From: Streptomyces sp. NA04227
GTDB taxonomy: Bacteria; Actinomycetota; Actinomycetes; Streptomycetales; Streptomycetaceae
Assembly (NCBI RefSeq): GCF_013364195.1
Contig: NZ_CP054918.1
Span: forward strand, 6,685,001 to 6,749,000
DNA: 64,000 bases
Direction: 5' to 3'
Shown: positions 35,371 to 43,837 of the stretch, piece after piece
Position numbering within the stretch: position 1 is the stretch's first letter
Layout of the letters: each line of letters begins with the position of its first letter
Notes under the pieces: generated by a model
Seen by the model: the letters and a program-made list of their open reading frames with translations, nothing else
The model's database searches: none
What the model was told of the DNA's origin: nothing
Translations under genes and position numbers: made by a program

Positions 35371-36450
35371 ATGACAGTAGATGTGATCACCCCCGACGAA
35401 CTCGGCCCCGCCGAACTGACCGCCTGGCGCGACTTCCAGCGGGCCGACCCCGGACTCGACAGTCCGTTCCTGGCACCGGAGTTCACCCTGGCCGTCGGCC
35501 GTGAACGGCCCGGCGCCCGGGTCGCCGTGCTCAGCGACGGTACCGGCGAGGTCGGCTTCTTCCCCTTCGAGCGGCACCGCCTCGGCCTGGGCGTCCCCAT
35601 CGGCGAGGGTCTGTGCGACCGGCAGGGACTCGTCCACACCCCGGGACTCGACTGGGAGCCGCGCGAACTGCTGCGCGCCTGCGGGCTCCAGCTCTGGCGC
35701 TTCGACCATCTCGCCGCGGGACAGTGGCCGTTCGAGCACGGAGTCGTGCACCGCGGTGAGTCCCCGGTGCTGGATCTGCGCGAGGGCTTCGACACCTATC
35801 TGGCGGGCTACCGCAGCCGGGCACCGCAGAGCGCGAAGTCCCTGGACAAGAAGCGGCGCCGCCTGGAGCGCCGACTGGGACCCGTACGGCTGGAGTTCGA
35901 CGATCAGGACCCCCGCATGCTCGCCACGCTGATGCGGTGGAAGTCCGGGCAGTACCGGGACAAGAACCAGGTCGACCTCTTCTCCCGGCCCTGGGTGGTG
36001 GACCTTCTGGACGAACTGCGGCGCACCCGGGCGCCCACGTGTACGGGCGTCCTGTCCACCCTGTACGCCGCCGACCGGCCGATCGCCGTCCACCTCGGCC
36101 TGAGGTCCGAGCGGGTGCTCCACTACTGGTTCTCCTCCTTCGACCCCGAGGTGTCCGCCTACTCGCCCGGCCGGATGCTGCTGATGGAACTGGCACGGGC
36201 CGCCGCCGACGAGGACCTCGACTGGCTGGAGCTGGGCAAGGGGCAGGAGGACTACAAGCAGCACGTGAAGTCGACCGCCCTGACCGTGACCGAGGGCTGG
36301 GCGACCCGCGACACCCTGCCCGCGACGGTGCGCCGCGCCCAGGTCGAGTCCGCGAACCGGCTGCGCGCGGCGGTGGCTGACAACCCGATGCTGCGGGACC
36401 TGGCCCTGCGGACACTGCGCCGCTTTCCCCGCATGTGGCAAGGGACTTGA
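35371..36450 (+). CDS. GNAT/FemAB-like acyltransferase (CelD/BcsL type)
   Basis: The protein has 359 residues. ATG 35371 has GGAGG 6 nt upstream. Two GNAT-like halves are visible; the C-terminal part has SAYSPGRMLLMELARAA and the diagnostic LGKGQEDYKQHVKS segment of polysaccharide-associated acetyltransferases (Acetyltransf_6). N- or O-acylation of an amino sugar, perhaps the one freed by the PIG-L enzyme, is a reasonable guess. It is the last gene of the plus-strand glycan operon and ends 67 nt before the convergent methyltransferase. Confidence 0.85.
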   Translation: MTVDVITPDELGPAELTAWRDFQRADPGLDSPFLAPEFTLAVGRERPGARVAVLSDGTGEVGFFPFERHRLGLGVPIGEGLCDRQGLVHTPGLDWEPRELLRACGLQLWRFDHLAAGQWPFEHGVVHRGESPVLDLREGFDTYLAGYRSRAPQSAKSLDKKRRRLERRLGPVRLEFDDQDPRMLATLMRWKSGQYRDKNQVDLFSRPWVVDLLDELRRTRAPTCTGVLSTLYAADRPIAVHLGLRSERVLHYWFSSFDPEVSAYSPGRMLLMELARAAADEDLDWLELGKGQEDYKQHVKSTALTVTEGWATRDTLPATVRRAQVESANRLRAAVADNPMLRDLALRTLRRFPRMWQGT

Positions 36451-36517
36451 GCGCACGCCGGGCGTTGGGACCGGCGGTAGGCCGTACGCCGCGCACCTCA
36501 CCGGTACGCCGCTCACG

Positions 36518-37276
36518 TCACCGTGCGGGCGGCCGTACCGCACTCAACAGCACCATGCCGGTGTCCCCGTACTCGGGCAGGCTGCGGTCCTTGGGCACCC
36601 GGTCGATGCGCAGCCGGTCGGTGAGCGGGGCGAACACCGCGCGGATCACCGCCGTGTCCACCCGGGTGGCGGGCCACACCCGTTCGGCGTCGAGACGATA
36701 GCTGGGCATGTTCTCCATGAAGGCGGCGACCAGCCGCCCGCCGGGACGGACCGAGCGGACGAACGCCCGGCACAGCGCGGCGAATTCGGCCGGATCCTCG
36801 GTGACGCTCTCCGCCACGAAGTGCATCGACGCCAGGTCGTACGTCTGAGGCGCGAGACTCTCCAGACTGCCCGGCACCACGCGAACCCGCCGCAGAGCCT
36901 CGTCGAGCGTCGGCGGCAGCGCCGGATTGAGACCGCGGCACAGTCCGTAGAACGGCAGCCAGCTCGCGTCCGCACCCTCGGTCAACTGCCGCCGCAGATA
37001 CGCCCGGTTGCTCGCACCGGGCTCCACCGCGTCCACCCGGCGACTGGCCGCGGCGGACAGCATCAGCGGATACAGATTGGGCCCGGCCCCGCACTCGGCG
37101 CTGGCCCGGAGCCCGCCCGGCGCGATCTCCCGGTAGACGCGTGAGTGGTGCCGGATCACCGCGGCGTCACCGGGATGGATGTCACGGTAGTTCTGGTCCA
37201 GATACGCGTCCACCGGCCAACGGTCCCAGTCCGCCTCGGAGTTGGCCCTCGGGCGCGGTGCGGAAGGCGGTGTCAC
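36518..37276 (-). CDS. SAM-dependent methyltransferase (NNMT/PNMT/TEMT-like)
   Basis: The protein has 252 residues. It starts with GTG overlapping the stop of the upstream minus-strand gene by 4 nt (GTGA) with AGGGGG as ribosome binding site, so it is translationally coupled to the cyclic-di-GMP/oxoamine-synthase fusion. The early WPVDAYLDQNYRDIHPGD segment and the SAM site (ECGAGPNLYPLML, then VDAVEPGASN) resemble small-molecule N-methyltransferases of the NNMT group. A product of the oxoamine synthase (an amino ketone or derived amine) is the obvious candidate substrate; this is inference from gene order. Confidence 0.85.
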   Translation of the reverse strand: MTPPSAPRPRANSEADWDRWPVDAYLDQNYRDIHPGDAAVIRHHSRVYREIAPGGLRASAECGAGPNLYPLMLSAAASRRVDAVEPGASNRAYLRRQLTEGADASWLPFYGLCRGLNPALPPTLDEALRRVRVVPGSLESLAPQTYDLASMHFVAESVTEDPAEFAALCRAFVRSVRPGGRLVAAFMENMPSYRLDAERVWPATRVDTAVIRAVFAPLTDRLRIDRVPKDRSLPEYGDTGMVLLSAVRPPAR

Positions 37277-40200
37277 CGCCGCCCCCTGGACGGGCTCGGC
37301 GCTCCCCTTCGGGACCGGACGGGAGACCAGGAGCCCGCGGAACCCGGCGGCCGTGCCGTACCCGGTCCAGGTCCCGGCCCCTGCTCCTCACCGGCCCGTT
37401 TCAGCGGGAACCGCTGCATCAGATCGGTGAGTACGGAGTTGAGCTCGTCGATCTCCTCGTCCGTGTTCGCCGCCGTGACCTGGATACGGAACCCGACCTG
37501 ATGACGCGGCACCAGCGGATAGGCGGCCAGGGTGACGTAGATGCCGCGCTGCCACAGATACGTGCCGAGGGCGTCGATGTCGGAGGCCTCCACGAGCTGG
37601 ATCTCGATGATCGGCAGCCCGTCCGCGTTGGGGGTGGCGAGCCCGAGCCCGCGCACATGGGCGAGCACCCGCGCGGTCTTGCGGTAGAGATCGCCCCGGA
37701 TGGTGTCCCCACGGCGGTCGTTGACGTCGAGCCCGGCCAAGGTCGTCGCCAACGAGGCGGTGGGGGAGGGCCCGGAGTACAGATACGGCGCCGCGGCGAC
37801 CTTCAGATGCTCCTTCAGGCGGCTCGGTGCGGTGATGAAGGCGAGCAGCGAGGAGTACGCCTTGGAGAAGCCGCCGACCAGGATGACGTTGTCGTAGCTC
37901 TCCCCGACATGGCGCACGACGCAGTTGCCCCGGCTGCCGTAGGGGCTGGTCTCGGTGGGGTTGCGCTCCCCGATGATGCCAAAGCCGTGCGCGTCGTCCA
38001 CGTAGAGCAGCGCGTCCCTGCCGCGGCAGACTTCCACGATGGCGTGCAGGTCGGGGATGTTGCCGGTCATGCTGTTGACGCCGTCGATGCAGACCAGCGT
38101 GGGTTCCCCGCCGGGGGCCGACCGCAGCAGGTGGTCGAGCTCGTCGAGGTCGGCGGAGTGGAAGCGGTACAGCGAGGCGCCCTGGCCGCGGGCCGCCACG
38201 GCTCCGTCGTAGACCGTGCGGTGTGCGCGGGTGTCGACCAGTACGCGCCCCTGGCCCGCGAGGACCGGGATCACGGAGGCGTGGATCAGCGTGATCGTCG
38301 GCAGCAACAGGGTGTCCGGGGCGCCGAGCAACTCGCTGACACGGTCCTCGATCTCCGGGTACAGACGCGGGTTGCCGATGAGCCGGGACCAGCTCGGGTG
38401 GGTGCCCCAGCGCCGGACCTGGCCGTCGATGGCGTCCATGATCTCCGGATCCAGGTCGAAGCCGAGGTAGTTGCAGGAGGCGAAGTCGCTCAGCCACTGG
38501 TCACCGCTGCGCAGCCGTCTGCCGCGCACCTCGTCGATCACCGCGTCGCACATCGGATTCGACCGCTGGAGACGGGCGAGGTCGCCCCAGCGCCGCTCCG
38601 AACTCGCCGGCGCCCCCGCTCCCGCCGAGGCCACCGCCCCGTCCGCGGTCTCGATGCCGCCTTCCGCGGGCCCTTCGGCCTGGGCCGCCGCCACACCCCC
38701 GGCCGTGCCGGAGGTGAGCAGCCGCTCCGCCTCCGGGGCCGGTACCGGAGGCGCGAAGAGAAAGCCCTGACCGTGCCGGCAGCCGATGGCGGTCAGCAGA
38801 TCGCGCTGCCCCTCGTTCTCGATGCCTTCGGCGATGACCCGCAGTCCGAGGACGTCGGCGATGCGCACGATCTCCTCGACCAGGGCGATCTGCTGGCCGT
38901 CCGTGGCGATGTTGTCGATGAAGGACTTGTCGACCTTGAGGACGTCGATGGGGAACTCGCGCAGATAGCTCAGGGAGGAGAACCCGGTCCCGAAATCGTC
39001 GATGGCCAGCGCCACCCCGAGCTGCTTGAGCTGGTGCATGGCCGCGACGATCTGCTCGTCGTGCTGCATCAGCACCGACTCGGTGAGTTCGAGGACCAGC
39101 GAGCCAGGCACCAGCCCCGAAGTGGCGAGGGTGCGCTCGACATGGTCGATGAAGCCCGAGTCGCGGAACTGCCGCGGGGAGACGTTGACATGGAGCGAGA
39201 GGGGCTCCTGCGCGGGATGCGAGCGCTGCCAGGCCGCCAGCTCCCCGGCGGCGTTGTCCAGGACCCAGTCACCGAGCGGCACGATGTGGCCGGTCTCCTC
39301 GGCGAGGCTGATGAAGTCCAGCGGCGGTACCAGCCCGCGGCGCGCGTGCCGCCAGCGGGCCAGCGCCTCGAACGCGGTGACCTCACCGGTGTTCAGGTCC
39401 AGGATCGGCTGGTACCAGAGCGCGAAACTCCGGTCGGCGATGGCACCTTCCAGACCCGCCCGGAGCTCCTGCCGCTCCGCCATCCCGGCGTGCAGATCGG
39501 GCCGGAACCGCTGCCACTGCCGCTTGCCCGCCGACTTGGCCGCGTACAGCGCGAGATCGGCGTGACCGAGCAGTTCCTCGGCCCCGGAGCTGTCACGGGC
39601 GGTGGCCACGCCGATGCACGCGGACACCGTCGTCGTCCCGCCGGTCAGCCGTACCGGCCGGTCCAGGGCGTGCACGATCTGCGCGGCGAGCCGGTCGGCG
39701 TCCTCCGGGCGCCTGGCGCCCTCCACCAGAATCGCGAACTCGTCGCCGCCCAGCCGCGCGGCCGTGTCGCTCAGCCGCAGGGTGCCGTTCAGCCGCCGCG
39801 CGATCGCGACGAGCAGTTCGTCCCCGACCGAGTGCCCCAGCAGGTCGTTGACCACCTTGAAATCGTCCAGATCGACGAAGAGCATGCAGGTCAGCGTGGA
39901 GTCGCGGCGGCCACGCAGCAGCGCGCGTTCGGTGCGCTCCATGAGCAGGGTCCGGTTGGGTAGATCGGTCAGCGAGTCGTGGAACGCGCGATGGATCAAC
40001 TCCCTTTCGAGCTGCCGCTGTTCGGTCACGTCGTGCAGGGTGAGCACCCGCCCGCGCACGGTCTCCTCGGCGCGCAGATTGCTGCACCGCACCTCCACCT
40101 CGACCTGGCTGCCGTCGTTGCGCCGGACCCGCCACTGGTCGCTGAGGTCCACCGCGCTGTCCCGCGAGCGCGACAGGGTCGTGACGGCCCGCTCCGCGTC

Positions 40201-41904
40201 CTGCCGGTCGACCAGACCGGCCAGCGGCGGCGCCCCCGCGAGGCTCCGCCCGAACATGACCTCGGCCGAGGGGCTGGCGTACCGGATGCCGTCGTCGTCG
40301 TCGAGGATCAGAATGACGTCCGAGGCGTTGTGCACGAGGGTACGGAAGTACGCCTCGCTGTTGCGCCGGGTGATCTCCTGGCTGAGACTGACCCGCGCCA
40401 GCGCCAGCGCCGCCTGCGCGGCCAGCGAGCGCAGCGCCGCCGACAACTCGTCCAGGGTCTTCTCGGGCGCCGCAAGGAGCAGGGCGCCCGTCGGCGGTCC
40501 GGTGCCCGAGGGCGCCTTGGCGGAGAGCGGGCGCAGTACGACATGGGTCAACGGCCGCAGCCGGGCGGCCAGTTCGGGCCCGAGCCGCTCCACGGGCAGG
40601 ATTCTCGCCTCCTCGTGGACCAGCGCCCAGATCCGCTCGCCCGAGCTGCCCGCGGTGCTCGGCAGCGTTTCCTCCCGGTTCCCGTTGCCCACCCACTTCA
40701 CGAGTTGCCCGCGCTCGATGAGCAGCGTCGCCACCTGGTAGCGGACCGAGGAGCCGACGAGCGCGGCGGCCGCGGCCTCGATCGCGCGCGCCACCTCCTC
40801 CCGGCTCGCGGCGGCCACCAGCGAGGCGGCGGCCATCCGCAGCCCCCGCTCACGCGCGACCGCCTTGCGGTGCTCGGCCACCACGCCCCACAGCCGCGCC
40901 AGGACCAGTACGAACGTCACGGCGGAGAAGGCGGAGATGACGGCCTCGTCGAACGCGCTGTCGTCCTGCCGCGCCCGCAGTGCCTGCACCATCAGCACGC
41001 CCGGCGCCACCAGCGCGGCACCTCCGAGCAGGGCGACCCTGCCCTTGGTCATGCTCAGCGGCCGAGGAGTGGCGCGCTCGGTGAGGGAGACCATCGACGG
41101 GTGCAGCCCGGCCATGCCCCAGGCGGTGAAGAAGACCACCCACCCCAGGTCCAGCGGGGTGCCCACCTGCCAGGTGCCCTCGAGCTGGAGCAGGCCGTAG
41201 ACGATGTCCGAGAACAGGATCCCGAGTGTGCCGAGGGCGAGCAGCTGGATACTGCGCACGCGCAGGCTCCCGAGCGCGAGCAGCCGGGTCACCATGACCA
41301 GGATCAGCACGTCCCCGAGCGGATAGGCCAGCGAGATCGCGCGCTCCGTCCAGGGCGCCCCGGGTACTTCGCTCAGCGGGTTGATGAGGTGCACCCAGCA
41401 CAGCAGCGCCATACCGCAGGCGAGGATCAGGGCGTCGAAGAGGCTGGGCAGATCCCGGTTGCGGTAACGGAGCCGGATGAAGCCGAGGATCCCCAGCGCG
41501 AACAGCGGATAGGTGGTCAGGTAGAAGACATCGGCCACCGAGGGAAACGGATTGGGCTCGTCGTACAGCGACTTGATCAGGTTGTACGCCGTATCCCCCA
41601 TGGTGAAGGCCAGGTTCGCGCAGGCGAGCATGATCCACGGCCACCGCCGGGCGGGCCGGTTCAGCCGGACCCCGGTGAGAATGGCCGCGACCCCGGCGAG
41701 ACCGATGATCGCCCAACTGACCGTGTGCAGCGCCGGCACCGTCAAGTACACGACGACCGGCACCGTGACGAAGGCGCCGTAGACGATCATCAGCCGACGC
41801 GCGAGCTCCCGCCGCCGGTCGGCATCCTCGGTACCGGCGCGGCCGCTCACGGACGGCGGTCTGCTGCCCGCACGGTCGCCCGGTGCATCGTCACGGGCCT
41901 TCAT
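37273..41904 (-). CDS. Membrane GAF-PAS-GGDEF-EAL protein fused to alpha-oxoamine synthase (PLP enzyme)
   Basis: The protein has 1543 residues in one uninterrupted frame. About ten membrane helices lie in residues 38-338, then a GAF-like domain (about 350-510), PAS (about 525-640), GGDEF (intact LGGDEF near 716-721, SLTDLPNR before it) and EAL (FEALARW near 845, DDFGTGFSSLSYL, KVDKSFID, EGIEN). Both cyclic-di-GMP signature motifs are intact. After an Ala/Gly linker (about 1085-1125) comes a full fold-type I PLP domain (about 1130-1500): ASCNYLGFD, DDAHGFGIIG near 1307 and GGFSKAY with the Schiff-base Lys near 1347, as in 8-amino-7-oxononanoate synthase, serine palmitoyltransferase and CqsA. 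The tail is Pro/Arg-rich. It is coupled to the methyltransferase gene downstream. Confidence 0.93.
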   Translation of the reverse strand: MKARDDAPGDRAGSRPPSVSGRAGTEDADRRRELARRLMIVYGAFVTVPVVVYLTVPALHTVSWAIIGLAGVAAILTGVRLNRPARRWPWIMLACANLAFTMGDTAYNLIKSLYDEPNPFPSVADVFYLTTYPLFALGILGFIRLRYRNRDLPSLFDALILACGMALLCWVHLINPLSEVPGAPWTERAISLAYPLGDVLILVMVTRLLALGSLRVRSIQLLALGTLGILFSDIVYGLLQLEGTWQVGTPLDLGWVVFFTAWGMAGLHPSMVSLTERATPRPLSMTKGRVALLGGAALVAPGVLMVQALRARQDDSAFDEAVISAFSAVTFVLVLARLWGVVAEHRKAVARERGLRMAAASLVAAASREEVARAIEAAAAALVGSSVRYQVATLLIERGQLVKWVGNGNREETLPSTAGSSGERIWALVHEEARILPVERLGPELAARLRPLTHVVLRPLSAKAPSGTGPPTGALLLAAPEKTLDELSAALRSLAAQAALALARVSLSQEITRRNSEAYFRTLVHNASDVILILDDDDGIRYASPSAEVMFGRSLAGAPPLAGLVDRQDAERAVTTLSRSRDSAVDLSDQWRVRRNDGSQVEVEVRCSNLRAEETVRGRVLTLHDVTEQRQLERELIHRAFHDSLTDLPNRTLLMERTERALLRGRRDSTLTCMLFVDLDDFKVVNDLLGHSVGDELLVAIARRLNGTLRLSDTAARLGGDEFAILVEGARRPEDADRLAAQIVHALDRPVRLTGGTTTVSACIGVATARDSSGAEELLGHADLALYAAKSAGKRQWQRFRPDLHAGMAERQELRAGLEGAIADRSFALWYQPILDLNTGEVTAFEALARWRHARRGLVPPLDFISLAEETGHIVPLGDWVLDNAAGELAAWQRSHPAQEPLSLHVNVSPRQFRDSGFIDHVERTLATSGLVPGSLVLELTESVLMQHDEQIVAAMHQLKQLGVALAIDDFGTGFSSLSYLREFPIDVLKVDKSFIDNIATDGQQIALVEEIVRIADVLGLRVIAEGIENEGQRDLLTAIGCRHGQGFLFAPPVPAPEAERLLTSGTAGGVAAAQAEGPAEGGIETADGAVASAGAGAPASSERRWGDLARLQRSNPMCDAVIDEVRGRRLRSGDQWLSDFASCNYLGFDLDPEIMDAIDGQVRRWGTHPSWSRLIGNPRLYPEIEDRVSELLGAPDTLLLPTITLIHASVIPVLAGQGRVLVDTRAHRTVYDGAVAARGQGASLYRFHSADLDELDHLLRSAPGGEPTLVCIDGVNSMTGNIPDLHAIVEVCRGRDALLYVDDAHGFGIIGERNPTETSPYGSRGNCVVRHVGESYDNVILVGGFSKAYSSLLAFITAPSRLKEHLKVAAAPYLYSGPSPTASLATTLAGLDVNDRRGDTIRGDLYRKTARVLAHVRGLGLATPNADGLPIIEIQLVEASDIDALGTYLWQRGIYVTLAAYPLVPRHQVGFRIQVTAANTDEEIDELNSVLTDLMQRFPLKRAGEEQGPGPGPGTARPPGSAGSWSPVRSRRGAPSPSRGRR

Positions 41905-42129
41905 CGTCCACTTCCGTCACCGCCTCGAAGCGGAGGGATTTACCGAGGCTCGATGCGTCGGCCGTGCCGCGCAGTCGTCACTCCCGGTGGAGCCGTGTTC
42001 ACGGGTCACCACGGTCTTCCGGTGCGGATTTCGACCCGCACCCATTCCAGGTTGCGCCTGATCGGCGGGTGGGGCAAGGGACGCCGGGGGTGCGGGGCGA
42101 GCGGTGGACCGTCCGGCGCTATACGGGTC

Positions 42130-42618
42130 TCACCAGTTGAGCGTGATCGACCCTCCGACAGGCAACGCGTGCCAGTTGTCCGCATACTCGTCGAACCGGT
42201 CCACGATGCGCTCGACGACCGCCGGAATGCTCGCCGCCTTCACATACGCGGGGAGTTCCTGAGCGTGCCTCCGCCGCAGTTCCCATACGGGGAGGGCGAT
42301 GCCCGCGAGCTCCTCCGACCTGGCCATGTCGGCGGAGCCCCGGGGCGAGGTCTGCCGGCCCTTCGACTTGCGGCGGCGGGCGGCCTTGACGCGTTCGTCG
42401 GGGGAGGCGGGCCAGAACATCCCGTTGTCGCCCGCGGCGAGTTGGCCGAAGACCCCGAGCGCGATGTCGGCCTCCGCCTCCACCAGGAAGTGCACGAGGT
42501 CGTGCGGGAGGTACGGGTGGCCGCCGGGACCGTTGCGCGGAGCCAGTGCGACGCCCGTCTCGCGGTCCACGGCGATGGTGTAGCTCGTACCGGGGCCCTT
42601 GGTGAAAGTGACGCGCAT
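42130..42618 (-). CDS. Conserved-looking hypothetical protein, unknown function
   Basis: The protein has 162 residues; ATG 42618 is preferred, and GTG 42627 is an alternative that adds three residues. The first 60 residues look like a small globular domain (MRVTFTKGPGTSYTIAVDR, then GGHPYLPHDLVHFLVEAEADI), followed by a basic linker and an alpha-helical end. No family is recognised. It is alone on the minus strand, with a 225-bp gap to the fusion gene; nothing notable was seen in that gap. Confidence 0.75.
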   Translation of the reverse strand: MRVTFTKGPGTSYTIAVDRETGVALAPRNGPGGHPYLPHDLVHFLVEAEADIALGVFGQLAAGDNGMFWPASPDERVKAARRRKSKGRQTSPRGSADMARSEELAGIALPVWELRRRHAQELPAYVKAASIPAVVERIVDRFDEYADNWHALPVGGSITLNW

Positions 42619-42720
42619 GCGCGGCACCGTAGGCGACGGGCGAGGGGGCTTGCCACTGGTTTAGTGACCGCCCCAGGGACCCGACCCGACCGGCTTGTCC
42701 CCCCGTCCCCGCAACTGGAT

Positions 42721-43689
42721 TCAGCCGCCGATGAGTTCGGTGAACCGCCCGGTGTCGATGTTGCCCCCCGAGGCGATGACGCCGACCCGGCGGGGGAGGC
42801 TTTCGACCCGCCCCGCCATGAGGGCGGCCAGGCCGGTCGCGCCGCTGGGTTCGAGGACGATCTTCAGACGCTCGAAGGCGAAGCGCATGGCCGAGACGAT
42901 CTCCTCGTCACTCACCACCGTGACGGAGTCCACCAGGCGCTGGTTGATGGGAAAGGTGATCTCGCCGGGAGTGGGCAGGGCCTGCCCGTCCGCGATGGTC
43001 CGCGGCACGGGAATGGTCACGCGCACTCCGCTCTCCAGCGAGCGCCTGGTGTCGTCGCCCGCCGCCGGTTCGACGCCCACCATCCTGATCGCGGGGTGCA
43101 GCGCGGTGGCGACGGTGGCACTGCCCGCGATCAGGCCGCCCCCGCCGACCGGCACGACCAGTGCGTCCAACTCGCCTGTCTCCGCGAGGAGTTCGAGCGC
43201 CGCGGTGCCCTGTCCCGCGATGACGTGCGGGTGGTCGTACGGCGGAATCAGGGTCAACCCGCGTTCCTCGGCGAGAGCCTCACCGAGGGCGGTGCGGTCC
43301 TGGGCGTAGCGGTCGTAGGTGACGACCTCCGCGCCGTATCCGGCCGTCGCCTCCCGCTTGGAGCGGGGAGCGTCCTCGGGCATCAGGATGACCGCCGTGG
43401 TGCCCAACTCGCGGGCGGCCAGGGCGACTGCCTGGGCGTGGTTGCCGGAGGAGTAGGCGGCGACGCCCTTGGCCAGCTGTTCGGCGGGCAGTTGGGCGAC
43501 GGCGTTGTAGGCACCGCGGAACTTGAAGGCCCCGATGCGCTGGAAGTTCTCGCACTTGATGAACATCTCCGCTCCGACAAGGGAGTTCAGGGTGCGGGAG
43601 GTGAGCACGGGGGTGCGGTGGGCGACGCCTTCGAGACGTGCGGCGGCCCGGCGGACGTCGTCGATCGAGACGGGGGGTGCATCGGACAT
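42721..43689 (-). CDS. Threonine / threo-3-hydroxyaspartate dehydratase-like PLP enzyme (fold type II)
   Basis: The protein has 322 residues. ATG 43689 has GGGAGGA upstream. The PLP Lys is in GAFKFRGAYNA, the Asn loop in SSGNHAQAVALAA and the phosphate-binding glycine loop in PVGGGGLIAG. The length without an ACT domain fits catabolic threonine ammonia-lyases, serine racemases and hydroxyaspartate dehydratases. Neighbours (a DSD1-type D-amino-acid lyase and a DauR-like regulator) point to breakdown of beta-hydroxy amino acids. Confidence 0.9.
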   Translation of the reverse strand: MSDAPPVSIDDVRRAAARLEGVAHRTPVLTSRTLNSLVGAEMFIKCENFQRIGAFKFRGAYNAVAQLPAEQLAKGVAAYSSGNHAQAVALAARELGTTAVILMPEDAPRSKREATAGYGAEVVTYDRYAQDRTALGEALAEERGLTLIPPYDHPHVIAGQGTAALELLAETGELDALVVPVGGGGLIAGSATVATALHPAIRMVGVEPAAGDDTRRSLESGVRVTIPVPRTIADGQALPTPGEITFPINQRLVDSVTVVSDEEIVSAMRFAFERLKIVLEPSGATGLAALMAGRVESLPRRVGVIASGGNIDTGRFTELIGG

Positions 43690-43698
43690 GGTGGGTCC

Positions 43699-43776
43699 TC
43701 CCGGTGAGGTGAGGTGAGGTGAAGTGAGGGGGGAAAGGGGGTGAGGTGCAGGGGGCGAGGCTGGGGAGAGGTGCGG
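43699..43776. repeat. GGTGA tandem repeats plus G-run purine tract between two dehydratase genes
   Basis: On the plus strand GGTGA-like units repeat at about 43703-43728 and are followed by runs of six, five, five and four G (43728-43733, 43737-43741, 43751-43755, 43763-43766) inside an almost pure purine stretch reaching about 43796. The G-runs could fold as a quadruplex in the template strand of the minus-strand genes. Confidence 0.6.
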
Positions 43777-43837
43777 AGAGGGGGAGGGGCGAGTAAGTCG
43801 GGCTGTGTGTCCGCGAGTTGATGTGGTGGCTGGTGGC

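Noticed and set aside
37273-38560. The idea that the oxoamine-synthase part is a separate gene after a missed stop
   Set aside because: The frame is continuous through a typical Ala/Gly linker and no ribosome binding site with a plausible start was found at the junction; an internal start cannot be fully excluded.
37141-43707. Long plus-strand open frames across the GGDEF-EAL-oxoamine-synthase and dehydratase genes
   Set aside because: They are mirror frames of clearly coding minus-strand genes and encode no recognisable domain.
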